From assembly GCA_018267275.1 (NCBI GenBank), contig JAFDYV010000003.1:124001-188000 (forward strand): a DNA stretch of 64,000 nucleotides, given 5' to 3'. Each line of letters starts with the position of its first letter. Position 1 is the stretch's first letter. The notes beneath the pieces are model-generated. The model searched no databases, was not told the origin of the DNA, and worked only from the letters and a program-made list of their open reading frames with translations. This document shows, in pieces, positions 33,050 through 42,055 of the stretch. This stretch comes from Bacteroidota bacterium (GTDB lineage: Bacteria > Bacteroidota > Bacteroidia > Cytophagales > Cyclobacteriaceae). A program made the position numbers and the translations under genes.

Positions 33050-35482
33050 TCATTTCCTTATCACCGCACCCATCTTCCCTTCAAATGCAGCCATCAGGCG
33101 GTTCATGGTTTTTTCAATTTCTTCGTCAGTAAGGGTTTTTCCCTCATCCAACAACGTAAAGCCCAAGGCATACGCTTTTTTCCCGTTGGGAATTTTATCG
33201 CCCTCATATACATCAAAGGCGATGATATCTTTTACCAAACGCTTTTCGGTAGCCAATACCAACTCCCGTATTTCGGCAAACGTCACTTGCTTGTCTAACA
33301 CCAAGCTCAGGTCTCGTCTCACTTCTGGGAACTTAGGCACTTCCTGCACAACGAACTTAGGGTTTGCTGACTTGAAAAGCAAGGCCGTTGATAATTCGGC
33401 ATAAAATATTTCTTGTTTGATGCCAAAATCTTTGGTCAACACGGTTTTCACTTTGCCAAGTTTACCGATTTCATGTTTGCCTTTCAACAACTTAATGCCG
33501 TATTCGAAAAGTGGGTCGCTTAAGTTCTCTTGCTTTACATTTTCAACATTTGATTTCTGAAGCACGTGGGCAACCTGTTGGGCGATGTCAAAGTAATTTA
33601 CCCCTTGCGTTTTTTGCTGCCAATTTTCAGTTTCCCTATTACCGGTTAAGTACAAAGCCAGACGCTCTTCTTCTTGGTACTTGGATTTTTGTTCAGTCGA
33701 GTTGTTTTTCCAATACACTTTACCAAACTCAAATAACTTCAAGTCTTTTTGCTTGCGATTGATGTTATGTGCCAACACTTCGAGACCCGTAAACAGCATG
33801 GTTTGGCGCAATATGCCTTGCTCTTCACTGAGTTTATTCAATATCTCAACCGGCTCACCACCAAAGGTTAAACTATACTTCTGCTGATAAGCCGCATTGG
33901 TAAGTGAATTGGTAAGGATTTCAAAAAAACCATTGCCAGCCAACATTTCGCCAATGGACTTTTTAAATTTATCGGCATCCTTTTCGGGAAAGCTGGCGAA
34001 AAAATCTGTGCCGGCAATTTCACTTAACTCAATATTATTGAAACCGTAGATACGCAATATCTCTTCCACCACATCAGCCTCCTGCTCCACGTCCACTCGG
34101 TAGGGCGGAACGGACACTGTAAAATTCTTCTCAGTCTGTTCGATCACTTCTACATCCAACTTGCGCAAAATGCCGACCATTTCATCGCGCGACAGCGCCT
34201 TGCCAATTAATCGCTGCACATTTGCATCTTTAACCAAAATGGTACGGTTGACAATTTTTTGTGGATACACATCTACGATATCAGATGCGATTTCACCACC
34301 TGCTAATTCAACAATCAACATCGCTGCACGCTGCACAGCATAAACAGTGTTGTTTACATCGGTGCCGCGTTCAAACCGAAACGATGCATCGGTTTTTAAG
34401 CCATGATGCATAGATGTTTTACGAATTGAACTGGGCTGCCAGTAAGCACCTTCTAAAAATACGTTTACTGTTTTTTCGGTGATACCCGAATTGATGCCAC
34501 CAAAAATTCCGGCAATGCACATGGGCTTGCCTTCGCCATCGCATACCATCAAATCGGAGCCAGTCAGGCTGCGGTCTTTACCGTCCAAGGTTTTGAAAGG
34601 CGTGCCTGCCGGTAAAGTCTTCACCAAAATCTTTTTTCCGGCAATCTGCGCAATGTCGTAGGCGTGCAGTGGCTGCCCCAGCTCGTGGCAAATAAAATTG
34701 GTGATGTCCACCACATTGTTAATGGGCGTCAACCCAATTGATCTTAAACGGTTCTTGAGCCAATCAGGTGATTCTTTGACTTGCACATTCGCAATAGAAA
34801 CACCCGAAAACCGAGGGCACATCACAGGTTCTTCCACCAAAACCGGAATGGTAAGACTTGTGTTGGCTACACGAAATTCATCTACAGAAGGAAGAATTAA
34901 AGAGCGGTCCTTCACGGCCTTAATGTCTCGTGCAACACCAATGTGTGAAGCTGCATCTGCACGGTTGGGTGTGAGGCCAATTTCAAGAACGTAATCAGAT
35001 TGCACGTTGAAGAACTCAGCGGCAGCTGTGCCATTGGCTACTGTCGTTTGCAGCACCATGATACCTGCATGGCTTGCGCCCAACCCAATTTCATCTTCTG
35101 CGCAAATCATTCCATCTGATTGTTCGCCACGGATTTTTGCACTTTTGATTAGAAAAGGCTCACCGCTGGTTGGATAAACGGTTGTGCCCACCAAAGCCAC
35201 CACTACCTTTTGACCTGCGGCCACGTTGGGGGCCCCACAAACAATTTGCAGCGGAGTGCCTTTGCCTACGTCAACCGTGGTTACCGAAAGTTTGTCGGCA
35301 TTGGGGTGCTTGGTGCACGTTTTAACTTCACCAATCACCAAACCTTTCAAGCCGCCTTTCACTGTCTCAAAAGGTTCTACGCTCTCAACTTCCAGGCCAG
35401 TGCTCGTAAGCACTTTGCCTATTTCTTCTGCTGATTCAGGTATGTTGATGTACTGCTTAAGCCAGTTGTAAGAAATTTTCAT
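33050..35482 (-). CDS. pheT: Phenylalanine-tRNA ligase beta subunit
   Basis: The large subunit of the alpha2-beta2 synthetase that charges tRNA-Phe. In order: N-terminal tRNA-binding OB domain (about 40 to 150, GLVIGEVKTCTKHPNADKLS), B3/4 editing domain (about 210 to 370), B5 domain (about 400 to 475), the catalytic-like core (to about 700), and the C-terminal ferredoxin-fold anticodon-binding domain (FPEVRRDLSLVLDKQVTFAE). At 810 residues it is complete. pheS is not adjacent. It leads the pheT, coiled-coil, zapA, 6S RNA and rny series. Confidence 0.96.
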   Translation of the reverse strand: MKISYNWLKQYINIPESAEEIGKVLTSTGLEVESVEPFETVKGGLKGLVIGEVKTCTKHPNADKLSVTTVDVGKGTPLQIVCGAPNVAAGQKVVVALVGTTVYPTSGEPFLIKSAKIRGEQSDGMICAEDEIGLGASHAGIMVLQTTVANGTAAAEFFNVQSDYVLEIGLTPNRADAASHIGVARDIKAVKDRSLILPSVDEFRVANTSLTIPVLVEEPVMCPRFSGVSIANVQVKESPDWLKNRLRSIGLTPINNVVDITNFICHELGQPLHAYDIAQIAGKKILVKTLPAGTPFKTLDGKDRSLTGSDLMVCDGEGKPMCIAGIFGGINSGITEKTVNVFLEGAYWQPSSIRKTSMHHGLKTDASFRFERGTDVNNTVYAVQRAAMLIVELAGGEIASDIVDVYPQKIVNRTILVKDANVQRLIGKALSRDEMVGILRKLDVEVIEQTEKNFTVSVPPYRVDVEQEADVVEEILRIYGFNNIELSEIAGTDFFASFPEKDADKFKKSIGEMLAGNGFFEILTNSLTNAAYQQKYSLTFGGEPVEILNKLSEEQGILRQTMLFTGLEVLAHNINRKQKDLKLFEFGKVYWKNNSTEQKSKYQEEERLALYLTGNRETENWQQKTQGVNYFDIAQQVAHVLQKSNVENVKQENLSDPLFEYGIKLLKGKHEIGKLGKVKTVLTKDFGIKQEIFYAELSTALLFKSANPKFVVQEVPKFPEVRRDLSLVLDKQVTFAEIRELVLATEKRLVKDIIAFDVYEGDKIPNGKKAYALGFTLLDEGKTLTDEEIEKTMNRLMAAFEGKMGAVIRK

Positions 35483-35547
35483 GTTGCGCCAAAATCAAAC
35501 TTCAAATGTAAGCTTAATTCTTTGCCCACGAAATCCAAGTGGCAATG

Positions 35548-35571
35548 AAAAAGGGCAGCCACCTGCCCTTT
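35548..35571 (-). terminator. Intrinsic terminator after the lipoprotein gene
   Basis: On the minus strand, AAAGGGCAG pairs perfectly with CTGCCCTTT around a 4-base loop, with a short T run after it. It lies 23 bases past the stop of the 35594-36076 gene and separates it from pheT. Confidence 0.85.
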
Positions 35572-35593
35572 CAAAGAATATGCATTTCGAACC

Positions 35594-36076
35594 TTATTTC
35601 ACAGCGGTTAATGTCAACGTTACTGTGTAGGTGGTTCCGTTACCGAAGTCAAATGGCTCAGAAAACTTGAGCGTTGTTGCGCTCAATTCAGAGATGGACA
35701 TAGTGTAGCTGTCTTCAGATGCCGGTGTAACAATGATTGAGGTTTTATTTGCATTGAATGCCCAAGTTCCCTGCACTTTTACTTGTGGATCAGAGTCGTC
35801 ACACTTTGTGGCACCCTCATCGACTTTAAAATCTCCATTTGCCATAAAGAACGTAATATCGTCCTTCTCGCAATCATCAATAGCCAACAGGAAGTCAGAA
35901 ATTGGTGGTAGTCCTTGTATCTGGATGGGTGGATTGATAGTGCCTGCAGTTAGAACCCAACCCTTCGCGTTTGTAATTATTTGATCGCGTGAGAGGCTAG
36001 GCGCTGGGTCGTTTTTCTTGCTGCATGAAATCGCAAGTAGCGTCACAATTGCCAGGGGAATAGATAATCTCTTCAT
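35594..36076 (-). CDS. Lipocalin-like lipoprotein
   Basis: A 160-residue lipoprotein. The signal ends in LLAISCSKK, with Cys18 as the lipidated residue. The body alternates short strands and polar loops (GWVLTAGTINPP, ITFFMANGDFKVDEGATKC, GTWAFNANKTSIIV, TLTLTAVK), as in the lipocalin-like/DUF5004 proteins common in Bacteroidota. Two Cys pairs, around DDCEKDD and TKCDDSD, could form a disulfide. Ligand and role are unknown. It is monocistronic with its own terminator. Confidence 0.78.
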   Translation of the reverse strand: MKRLSIPLAIVTLLAISCSKKNDPAPSLSRDQIITNAKGWVLTAGTINPPIQIQGLPPISDFLLAIDDCEKDDITFFMANGDFKVDEGATKCDDSDPQVKVQGTWAFNANKTSIIVTPASEDSYTMSISELSATTLKFSEPFDFGNGTTYTVTLTLTAVK

Positions 36077-36202
36077 TTACTTTTTTGTTTGTGTTTGATA
36101 CGCAAACATGTTAAAAAGGTTGGTAATTGGTCGTCCATAAAAAAGTGGATTTTTTTTGTTTTGTCTAACGATATCGAATGTCATAAGTAGTTAATTTTGA
36201 AC

Positions 36203-37498
36203 ATGCGATACAACCCAATTCCGAGCGAGCTATTTATTCGCAACCGAAAACGATTCGCCCACGAACTGAAGCCAAACTCGTTAGCCCTGTTCAACGCCAA
36301 CGATACCATGCCGACCAACGCGGATGGTACTATGGTTTTTCGGCAAAACAACGACTTGTTCTACTTAACAGGGGTCGACCAAGAAGAATCCATTTTGGTG
36401 CTATGCCCCAACTTCCCCGATGAAAAATGGCGTGAAATTCTTTTTCTGAAGGAAACCAGTGAAATGATTGCCATTTGGGAAGGTCACAAACTCACCAAAG
36501 AAGAAGCGCGAAAACAAACAGGAATCGAGACAGTACTTTGGCTGAGCGAGTTTCCTCGGGTATTCCGCCACATGATGACCATGGGTGGGGTAGAAAACGT
36601 GTACCTCAATACCAATGAGCATTATCGTGCGGACGTTACCGTGCAAACGCGCGATGCCCGCTTCATCGAATGGTGTAAGTCGGTTTACCCACTACATCAA
36701 TACCAGCGCGTTGCACCCATCGTATCAGCATTGCGCAGCATCAAATCAAGCGAAGAAATCGCATTGATGCAGAAAGCGTGTGATATTACCGACAAAGCTT
36801 TTCGCAGGGTATTAAAATTTGTGAAGCCAGGTGTAAAAGAATACGAAATAGAGGCAGAGTTTATCCATGAATTCATCAAAAGCGGATCTGCAGGATTTGC
36901 TTATACGCCCATCATTGCATCAGGTGGAAATTCGTGCGTGCTTCATTACATCGAAAACGACCAAACCTGTAATAGCGGTGACATTTTATTGTTGGATGTA
37001 GGCGCCAGTTATGCGAATTACAATGCCGACATGACGCGCGTCATTCCTGTGAATGGAAAGTTCACGCCCCGACAAAAAGAAGTCTACAACTCTGTGCTGC
37101 GCGTAAAAAATGCTGCCACAAAAATGCTTCGACCGGGCGTAATTTATTTTGAATACCACAAAGAGATCCAAAAAATCATTGAAAGCGAACTGATTGGCTT
37201 GAACTTATTGAAAAAGGAGGAGGTAGAAAAACAAAACCCAGACAAACCTCTCTTTCAAAAATATTTTATGCATGGCACCTCGCATATGCTTGGGCTAGAT
37301 GTACATGATGTCGGTAATATGCATGCGAAAGTTTCTGTAGGGCAAGTGTGGACGATTGAGCCGGGCATTTACATTCGCGAAGAGAAGTTGGGGATCCGGT
37401 TAGAAAATAACGTATTGATTGGCGAAAAAGAAAACGTTGATTTAATGAGAAATATTCCGATCGAGGCGGAGGAAATTGAGGAGTTGATGAATTCCTAA
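36203..37498 (+). CDS. Xaa-Pro aminopeptidase, M24B family (PepP-like)
   Basis: A metallopeptidase of about 431 residues that removes N-terminal residues preceding proline. The N-terminal AMP_N domain (LFNANDTMPTNADGTMVFRQ, then NDLFYLTGV) precedes the pita-bread catalytic domain, which holds the metal ligands in LLLDVGASYANYNADMTR, HGTSHMLGLDVHD, EPGIYI and the final RLENNVLI. The ATG at 36203 is chosen over a TTG two codons earlier. TAATTTTG at 36192-36199 matches a -7 promoter box but lies only three bases before this start, so transcription would give an almost leaderless mRNA if it is used. Confidence 0.93.
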   Translation: MRYNPIPSELFIRNRKRFAHELKPNSLALFNANDTMPTNADGTMVFRQNNDLFYLTGVDQEESILVLCPNFPDEKWREILFLKETSEMIAIWEGHKLTKEEARKQTGIETVLWLSEFPRVFRHMMTMGGVENVYLNTNEHYRADVTVQTRDARFIEWCKSVYPLHQYQRVAPIVSALRSIKSSEEIALMQKACDITDKAFRRVLKFVKPGVKEYEIEAEFIHEFIKSGSAGFAYTPIIASGGNSCVLHYIENDQTCNSGDILLLDVGASYANYNADMTRVIPVNGKFTPRQKEVYNSVLRVKNAATKMLRPGVIYFEYHKEIQKIIESELIGLNLLKKEEVEKQNPDKPLFQKYFMHGTSHMLGLDVHDVGNMHAKVSVGQVWTIEPGIYIREEKLGIRLENNVLIGEKENVDLMRNIPIEAEEIEELMNS

Positions 37499-37542
37499 TT
37501 TGAAAATCTACCAATTCGTTAATTTGTAAATTACAAAATCGA

Positions 37543-38346
37543 ATGAATAAAAGAAGAAAGCTAGTCTTTACTTGGATGTTAACTTTAATCGTTGCGCTGG
37601 CGTCTGCTCATGAGTTTTGGTTGCAGCCAAGAAAATACCGATTGACCGTTGGCGAAGAATTGAAATTCAACTTTAAAGTTGGAGAAAACTTTGAAGGAGA
37701 AGATTGGGATTTGAAACGCCACAAAGTGGAAAAACTGGAACTTCACCAAGGTGTGAAGGTCACAGACTTGAAGAAATTGGTAAAGGCAGACGGCCGCGAC
37801 CGTATTACGCTGAAGATGAACGAAGAAGGCACCCAACTGGTGGCCATGCAAAGTAACTTCGCCTTTATTGAGCTCGAGGCAGAAAAATTCAACGCTTACT
37901 TAAAAGAAGACGGCCTGGATAACGTTGCTGAAATGCGCACCAAAACAAACACGGCAGATAAACCCGCAAAAGAATTTTACGGCCGTTTTGTAAAGCTGTT
38001 GGTGCAAGTGGGCAACAAAAAAACCGATTCGTTCAAAAAGATCTTGGGCTCGCCCATCGAGATTATCCCATTGCAAAATCCGTATGCCCTCAAATCGGGC
38101 GATTACTTAGAATGTCGCGTGCTGTTCAATGGCAAACCCCTTATCGACCAAATGGTGAAGGTGTGGAACAAAATCAACACCACTACTTTTTTGCAAAATA
38201 TGTACACCGAAAAAGATGGCACCGTCAAATTCCCGCTCAGCAGCAAAGGCCCTTGGATGGTGAGCACGGTAAAAATGATTCCATCTGAAAAAGAGGGAGC
38301 CGACTATCAAAGCATGTGGAGCAGTTTGGTTTTTGAAATTGAGTAA
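37543..38346 (+). CDS. DUF4198 family exported protein
   Basis: A 267-residue secreted protein. The signal peptide ends in ALASAHEFWLQP; the mature N-terminal HEFWL with its leading His is characteristic of DUF4198, whose members are linked in other bacteria with nickel or cobalt uptake and with the HEFW motif suspected of metal binding. The rest forms two beta-rich domains; the second (DYLECRVLFNGKPLIDQMVK, then TEKDGTVKFPL) resembles a carboxypeptidase-regulatory fold. There is no metal transporter nearby. It lies 44 bases after the aminopeptidase gene and one base before the next gene. Confidence 0.85.
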   Translation: MNKRRKLVFTWMLTLIVALASAHEFWLQPRKYRLTVGEELKFNFKVGENFEGEDWDLKRHKVEKLELHQGVKVTDLKKLVKADGRDRITLKMNEEGTQLVAMQSNFAFIELEAEKFNAYLKEDGLDNVAEMRTKTNTADKPAKEFYGRFVKLLVQVGNKKTDSFKKILGSPIEIIPLQNPYALKSGDYLECRVLFNGKPLIDQMVKVWNKINTTTFLQNMYTEKDGTVKFPLSSKGPWMVSTVKMIPSEKEGADYQSMWSSLVFEIE

Positions 38347-38347
38347 T

Positions 38348-38764
38348 ATGAAAAATGCTATCTCTTCGGACAAAGCACCCGAGCCAGTGGGCGCTTACCC
38401 GCACGCACGCAAAGTGGGCAATCTTCTTTTCTTGTCTGGTGTTGGACCGCGCCAGCGCGGCTCGAAAGAAATACCCGGTGTGACGTTAGATGCCGATGGT
38501 AACATTGTGGCCTACGACATTGCCACCCAATGCCATTCTGTTTTTAATAATGTAAAGTTAATTCTGGAAGCTTCCGGTTCTAAATGGGAAAACCTCGTTG
38601 ATGTGACGGTTTTTCTCACCAACATGAAGGGCGACTTTGCCACTTTCAATAAAATCTATGCAGAGTACTTTAAAGAAAACCAGCCCTGCAGAACCACCGT
38701 GGAAATCAATGCACTGCCCACTCCGATTGCGATCGAGTTAAAATGTATTGCTACAATTGATTAG
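38348..38764 (+). CDS. RidA family protein, 2-aminomuconate deaminase (AmnD) type
   Basis: A 138-residue member of the Rid/YjgF family. Arg115 in QPCRTTVEI is the substrate-binding Arg. The insertion GVGPRQRGSKEIPGV continuing into LDADGNIVAYD is not in RidA itself but is typical of 2-aminomuconate deaminases of tryptophan (kynurenine) breakdown. No other kynurenine gene is in the window, so the substrate is inference. The ATG at 38348 is chosen; a TTG at 38333 lies inside the upstream gene. Its end overlaps the convergent IscA-like gene by four bases. Confidence 0.87.
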   Translation: MKNAISSDKAPEPVGAYPHARKVGNLLFLSGVGPRQRGSKEIPGVTLDADGNIVAYDIATQCHSVFNNVKLILEASGSKWENLVDVTVFLTNMKGDFATFNKIYAEYFKENQPCRTTVEINALPTPIAIELKCIATID

Positions 38765-39087
38765 ACCGAAAAACTCTCGCCACACCCGCAAGTGCGCGAT
38801 GCATTGGGATTGATGAATTGGAAGCCTTTACCGTTTAATCCATCAGAAAAATCGAGCGTGGTGCCGAGCAGATAAAGAAGGCTCTTTTTGTCCACCAAAA
38901 TCTTGATTCCTTTGTCTTCGAAAACCTGATCAGCAGGCTTAATCTCAGGGTCAAAACCCAAGTCGTACATCAGACCAGAGCAACCCCCACCTTTCACTGA
39001 TACCCGAATATTCTCGTTGTCGCCACGATTCTCTTCTTGGCGCAGATGAATGATTCTATCTTTTGCTTTTTCTGTTACGCTAATCAT
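38761..39087 (-). CDS. Iron-sulfur cluster assembly protein, HesB/IscA family
   Basis: A 108-residue A-type carrier that takes Fe-S clusters from the scaffold to target proteins. The three ligand Cys are present: Cys36 in GGGCSGLMYDLGF and Cys100 and Cys102 in TCGCGESFSV. It stands outside any suf or isc operon. The 39099-39521 gene lies 11 bases upstream on the same strand and may be co-transcribed. Confidence 0.93.
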   Translation of the reverse strand: MISVTEKAKDRIIHLRQEENRGDNENIRVSVKGGGCSGLMYDLGFDPEIKPADQVFEDKGIKILVDKKSLLYLLGTTLDFSDGLNGKGFQFINPNASRTCGCGESFSV

Positions 39088-39098
39088 ATATTCAAAAA

Positions 39099-39521
39099 TT
39101 ACGACAGAGGATTCAATACAACACTAAAAACGGTAATTGTGTTCCTGTCTCGCCCATAATATAATTTCTCGAGCGCTTCCAAAATATTGCCTGCCCTGAA
39201 GTAAGAGGTGTGTAATTCGCTATCGTGCTTGGTCACCCATTGAATGGTGTACGAGTTTTCTTTCTCCTTATAGTTTTGCACGTAGTCCCACATCTTCCGC
39301 AGCGCGTCTACTTTATCGGCACCGGTTTCGGAGTGAAACAAGAACGATTGGCTATGGCGTGGGTTAATGGTAATCAAATCGAGCTTGGTCTTACCATCCA
39401 ACGCATTGTATTCAAAAATCAAGTCGCTAGTGCGCAGCCCCAAATAATCTTTAATCTGCTGCTGAATTTTCGCAGCTTCCACGTGCACATCACTGGTCGT
39501 TTCCGTTACTATCTTTGGCAT
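39099..39521 (-). CDS. Conserved-looking hypothetical protein, 140 residues
   Basis: I do not recognise a domain. The protein is soluble, with no signal peptide or membrane helix, and is polar with an alternating strand/helix pattern: a helical N-terminus (VHVEAAKIQQQIKDYLGLRT), a middle predicted as strands (KLDLITINPRHSQSFLFHSE) and a helical end (AGNILEALEKLYYGRD). It sits 11 bases upstream of the IscA-like gene on the same strand. A link to Fe-S work is possible but is only from position. Confidence 0.7.
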   Translation of the reverse strand: MPKIVTETTSDVHVEAAKIQQQIKDYLGLRTSDLIFEYNALDGKTKLDLITINPRHSQSFLFHSETGADKVDALRKMWDYVQNYKEKENSYTIQWVTKHDSELHTSYFRAGNILEALEKLYYGRDRNTITVFSVVLNPLS

Positions 39522-39659
39522 TTGGTGCTTTTGTCAGTTGTGACGCTCGGTATTGAGTAAGGCCACAAAATTAGCACGAGAAGCACGTAAAACAAAGCCA
39601 CCTTCTTTTGCCAAAAACCTTCAATTGAATTTAGTGTTATACCATGCGCCTAATTTGTT

Positions 39660-39667
39660 TACTTTTG
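39660..39667 (+). promoter_or_regulatory. -7 promoter box before the ferredoxin reductase gene
   Basis: TACTTTTG matches the TAnnTTTG consensus exactly, 13 bases before the ATG at 39681. No good TTTG is seen at the -33 position (TTAT at 39637-39640), so it is weaker than the tRNA-Ala promoter. Confidence 0.5.
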
Positions 39668-39680
39668 CGCTCGTTTTGCC

Positions 39681-40691
39681 ATGATTCAAACTGACATTAT
39701 CATCATCGGTGCTGGTCCGGTTGGCTTGTTCACCGTGTTCGAGGCAGGCTTATTGAAGCTACGCTGCCATTTAATTGACTCATTACCCGTGCCCGGTGGG
39801 CAGCTAACGGAAATCTATCCCAAAAAACCGATTTACGACATCCCCGGTTTTCCTATTGTGAATGCGGGCGATTTGATTGATAACCTGATGAAGCAAATTG
39901 AGGTTTTTAAACCACAATTTACACTTGGCGAAAGTGCCGTTAGCCTGGAAGAAACACCCGAAAACCATTTCATTGTAACAACAAATAAAGGCACTAAGCA
40001 CCAAGCCCCCGTGGTTATTATTGCTGGCGGATTGGGCGTGTTTGAACCGCGCAAGCCACCTATTGAAAACCTGGCTGATTTTGAAGACAAAGGTGTAGAA
40101 TACATCATTCGCGACCCGAAGTTCTACCAAGATAAGCGCGTGGTGATTTCCGGAGGAGGCGATTCTGCGTTGGACTGGACGATTTATTTGGTGGAAAACA
40201 AAATCGCGAGCGAAGTTTCATTGGTGCATCGCAGAACATCGTTCCGTGGTCACCTCGATTCTGTTCAAAAAGTAATGGACATGGCCAACGATGGCCGCAT
40301 TAAATTAATCACTGATGCTGAAGTGGTCGGACTTTCCGGGAACGGCAAACTTCATTCAGTGACCATTCGCCACACTACCATGGGCGACATCGTGAAGGAG
40401 GCTGACCATTTTGTACCGTTGTTTGGACTTACGCCAAGCCTCGGACCGATTGCCGATTGGGGTTTGGAAATCGAAAAGAATGCCGTGAAAGTCAATACGT
40501 TCGACTACTCTACCAATCGGAAAGGCGTGTTTGCCGTGGGCGATATCAACACCTACCCGGGCAAATTGAAATTGATCTTGTGCGGATTCCATGAAGGCAC
40601 GCTGGCAGTTCAATCAGCATTTGCTAAAATCTACCCCAACAAAAAGAACGTGCTGAAATACACTACAGTGAATGGTGTTAACGGATTCTGA
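39681..40691 (+). CDS. Ferredoxin-NADP+ reductase, thioredoxin reductase-like (YumC type)
   Basis: A homodimeric flavoprotein of 336 residues. The FAD-binding motif IIGAGPVGLFTVFEAG opens the protein, LPVPGGQLTEIYPKKPIYDIP is the family-specific loop, and the NADPH domain carries VISGGGDSALDW. There is no CxxC redox-active pair, which separates it from thioredoxin reductase, and the C-terminus (FAVGDINTYPGKLKL) fits the YumC/CT-FNR type. It moves electrons between NADPH and ferredoxin; the [2Fe-2S] ferredoxin gene begins 4 bases after its stop and is the likely partner. Confidence 0.93.
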   Translation: MIQTDIIIIGAGPVGLFTVFEAGLLKLRCHLIDSLPVPGGQLTEIYPKKPIYDIPGFPIVNAGDLIDNLMKQIEVFKPQFTLGESAVSLEETPENHFIVTTNKGTKHQAPVVIIAGGLGVFEPRKPPIENLADFEDKGVEYIIRDPKFYQDKRVVISGGGDSALDWTIYLVENKIASEVSLVHRRTSFRGHLDSVQKVMDMANDGRIKLITDAEVVGLSGNGKLHSVTIRHTTMGDIVKEADHFVPLFGLTPSLGPIADWGLEIEKNAVKVNTFDYSTNRKGVFAVGDINTYPGKLKLILCGFHEGTLAVQSAFAKIYPNKKNVLKYTTVNGVNGF

Positions 40692-40695
40692 TTTC

Positions 40696-41016
40696 ATGGA
40701 AAACACCATCAAAGTACATATCATCGACCGCGAAGGAGAGCAACACGAGCTAGACGCACCCACTGACATGAACATGAACATCATGGAGGTGTGCAAGTCG
40801 TACGAACTGCCGGTGGAAGGAACTTGCGGAGGTATGGCTTTGTGCGCCTCTTGCCAAGTGTATTTGGAATCAAGCCATGAACTGCCCGAACAAAGCGATG
40901 CAGAGTTGGCAATGCTCGACCAAGCTTTTCATGTAAAAGACAACAGCCGTCTAGGTTGTCAAATTAGAATCACTGAAGAGATTGATGGTATCACACTGAG
41001 GCTTGCCCCAAAATAG
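40696..41016 (+). CDS. [2Fe-2S] ferredoxin, adrenodoxin type
   Basis: A 106-residue soluble electron carrier. Cluster ligands are Cys44, Cys50, Cys53 (GTCGGMALCASCQVY) and Cys88 (RLGCQIRI), the spacing of adrenodoxin/Fdx ferredoxins used for Fe-S cluster building, steroid or P450 reactions. Start at the ATG at 40696; an earlier frame start lies inside the reductase gene. It forms an operon with that reductase; the tRNA-Ala promoter begins three bases after its stop codon. Confidence 0.92.
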   Translation: MENTIKVHIIDREGEQHELDAPTDMNMNIMEVCKSYELPVEGTCGGMALCASCQVYLESSHELPEQSDAELAMLDQAFHVKDNSRLGCQIRITEEIDGITLRLAPK

Positions 41017-41018
41017 CG

Positions 41019-41049
41019 TTTGTGCAAACTGCTTTTTGAAATATATTTG
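41019..41049 (+). promoter_or_regulatory. Promoter of tRNA-Ala
   Basis: TTTG (41019-41022), a 19-base spacer and TATATTTG (41042-41049) match the Bacteroidota housekeeping consensus in full. The tRNA begins 11 bases after the -7 box. This is the best promoter in the window and anchors the species consensus. Confidence 0.88.
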
Positions 41050-41058
41050 CATCCACTC

Positions 41059-41133
<75 letters not shown>

Positions 41134-41138
41134 CAAAA

Positions 41139-41164
41139 AGTCCGGTCTTGCCGGACTTTTTTTT
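41139..41164 (+). terminator. Intrinsic terminator of tRNA-Ala
   Basis: AGTCCGG and CCGGACT pair perfectly over seven bases around a TCTTG loop, followed by a T run broken by nothing for seven bases. It starts 6 bases after the tRNA. Confidence 0.95.
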
Positions 41165-41197
41165 ATTGCGTGGCTTATTGATGGTTGTTGTATGTGG

Positions 41198-42019
41198 TTA
41201 GGCCATTACAGCTATCAACCGCAGCGCGACTTCAGCCAATTCTTGATCTCCTTCTGTTTGTGAGCGCTCCCGCGCCTCATCAAAAGAAAGTCCCTTGGTA
41301 AATATTTTCCAGGCGTCTAAATGTGAAATATGTACTATCGCAGTCGCTTTGCCGGGTGTGCCCGAAAACAACCAACAGTCATCCATCCGTTGAATGCACC
41401 AAGTTCCACCCGCTTCACCATCAATGATCACCATTACAGTAGTCCCTTTTTGTGCGTGCACATCACGATAAGCATGCGGCAAAGCACGCATAAATGTTTG
41501 CAGCACCGGTGCATACCATTCAGCTGACAACAAGAGCGGAGCACCCACTGCTTCGCGTATCTGCATTTGGTGGTGCCACTTTTCAGTGTACTCGCGGGCA
41601 ATATGAAACCAATTTTTTGATTCAACTTCACCTGCCCAGGCCACGGAAAATGCGGCTTTCGCATCGGGATCGAGTGTTGACAGGTAATGATGGTATTCGC
41701 GGCCAGAAGTCTCCAACTGCTGAATCAATAGTGCCGGACTAATGCGCTGGTACGCTTGTACCCAACTGGCGTTTAAATCATTTAGATAAGCCACTAAACC
41801 CCCATAAGTGAAATCGTTCGGCCGCACACCAAAGTAACCATCGCGCAACATTGACAACGTACGCAGATTGCCATCCAACAGATGAGCAGCAATGTCTTTC
41901 ACAGTCCATTTTCTTGCCAAGGTTGGCTTGTTCCAGTCGGCTGAACGCAAACTTTGGAGCAATGAAATCAGTTGTTGGTCTAACTTACCAAATAAATGCA
42001 ACGTGTTGATTCGATTCAT
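41198..42019 (-). CDS. DinB/maleylpyruvate isomerase N-terminal-like protein
   Basis: A 273-residue soluble protein. The N-terminal four-helix bundle (LLQSLRSADWNKPTLARKWT, then VKDIAAHLLDGNLRTLSM) is the mycothiol/maleylpyruvate isomerase N-terminal (DinB-superfamily) domain, with His46 in AAHLLDG and further His in EYTEKWHHQMQI as likely metal ligands. Residues 180 to 270 form an alpha/beta SCP2-like C-terminal domain (GTTVMVIIDGEAGGTWCIQR). Such proteins are thought to be metal- and thiol-dependent transferases. Mycothiol is not expected here, and the partner thiol is unknown. Confidence 0.8.
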   Translation of the reverse strand: MNRINTLHLFGKLDQQLISLLQSLRSADWNKPTLARKWTVKDIAAHLLDGNLRTLSMLRDGYFGVRPNDFTYGGLVAYLNDLNASWVQAYQRISPALLIQQLETSGREYHHYLSTLDPDAKAAFSVAWAGEVESKNWFHIAREYTEKWHHQMQIREAVGAPLLLSAEWYAPVLQTFMRALPHAYRDVHAQKGTTVMVIIDGEAGGTWCIQRMDDCWLFSGTPGKATAIVHISHLDAWKIFTKGLSFDEARERSQTEGDQELAEVALRLIAVMA

Positions 42020-42055
42020 CCTTCAAAAATAACGGAATCAACCAAAGCGCTGATC

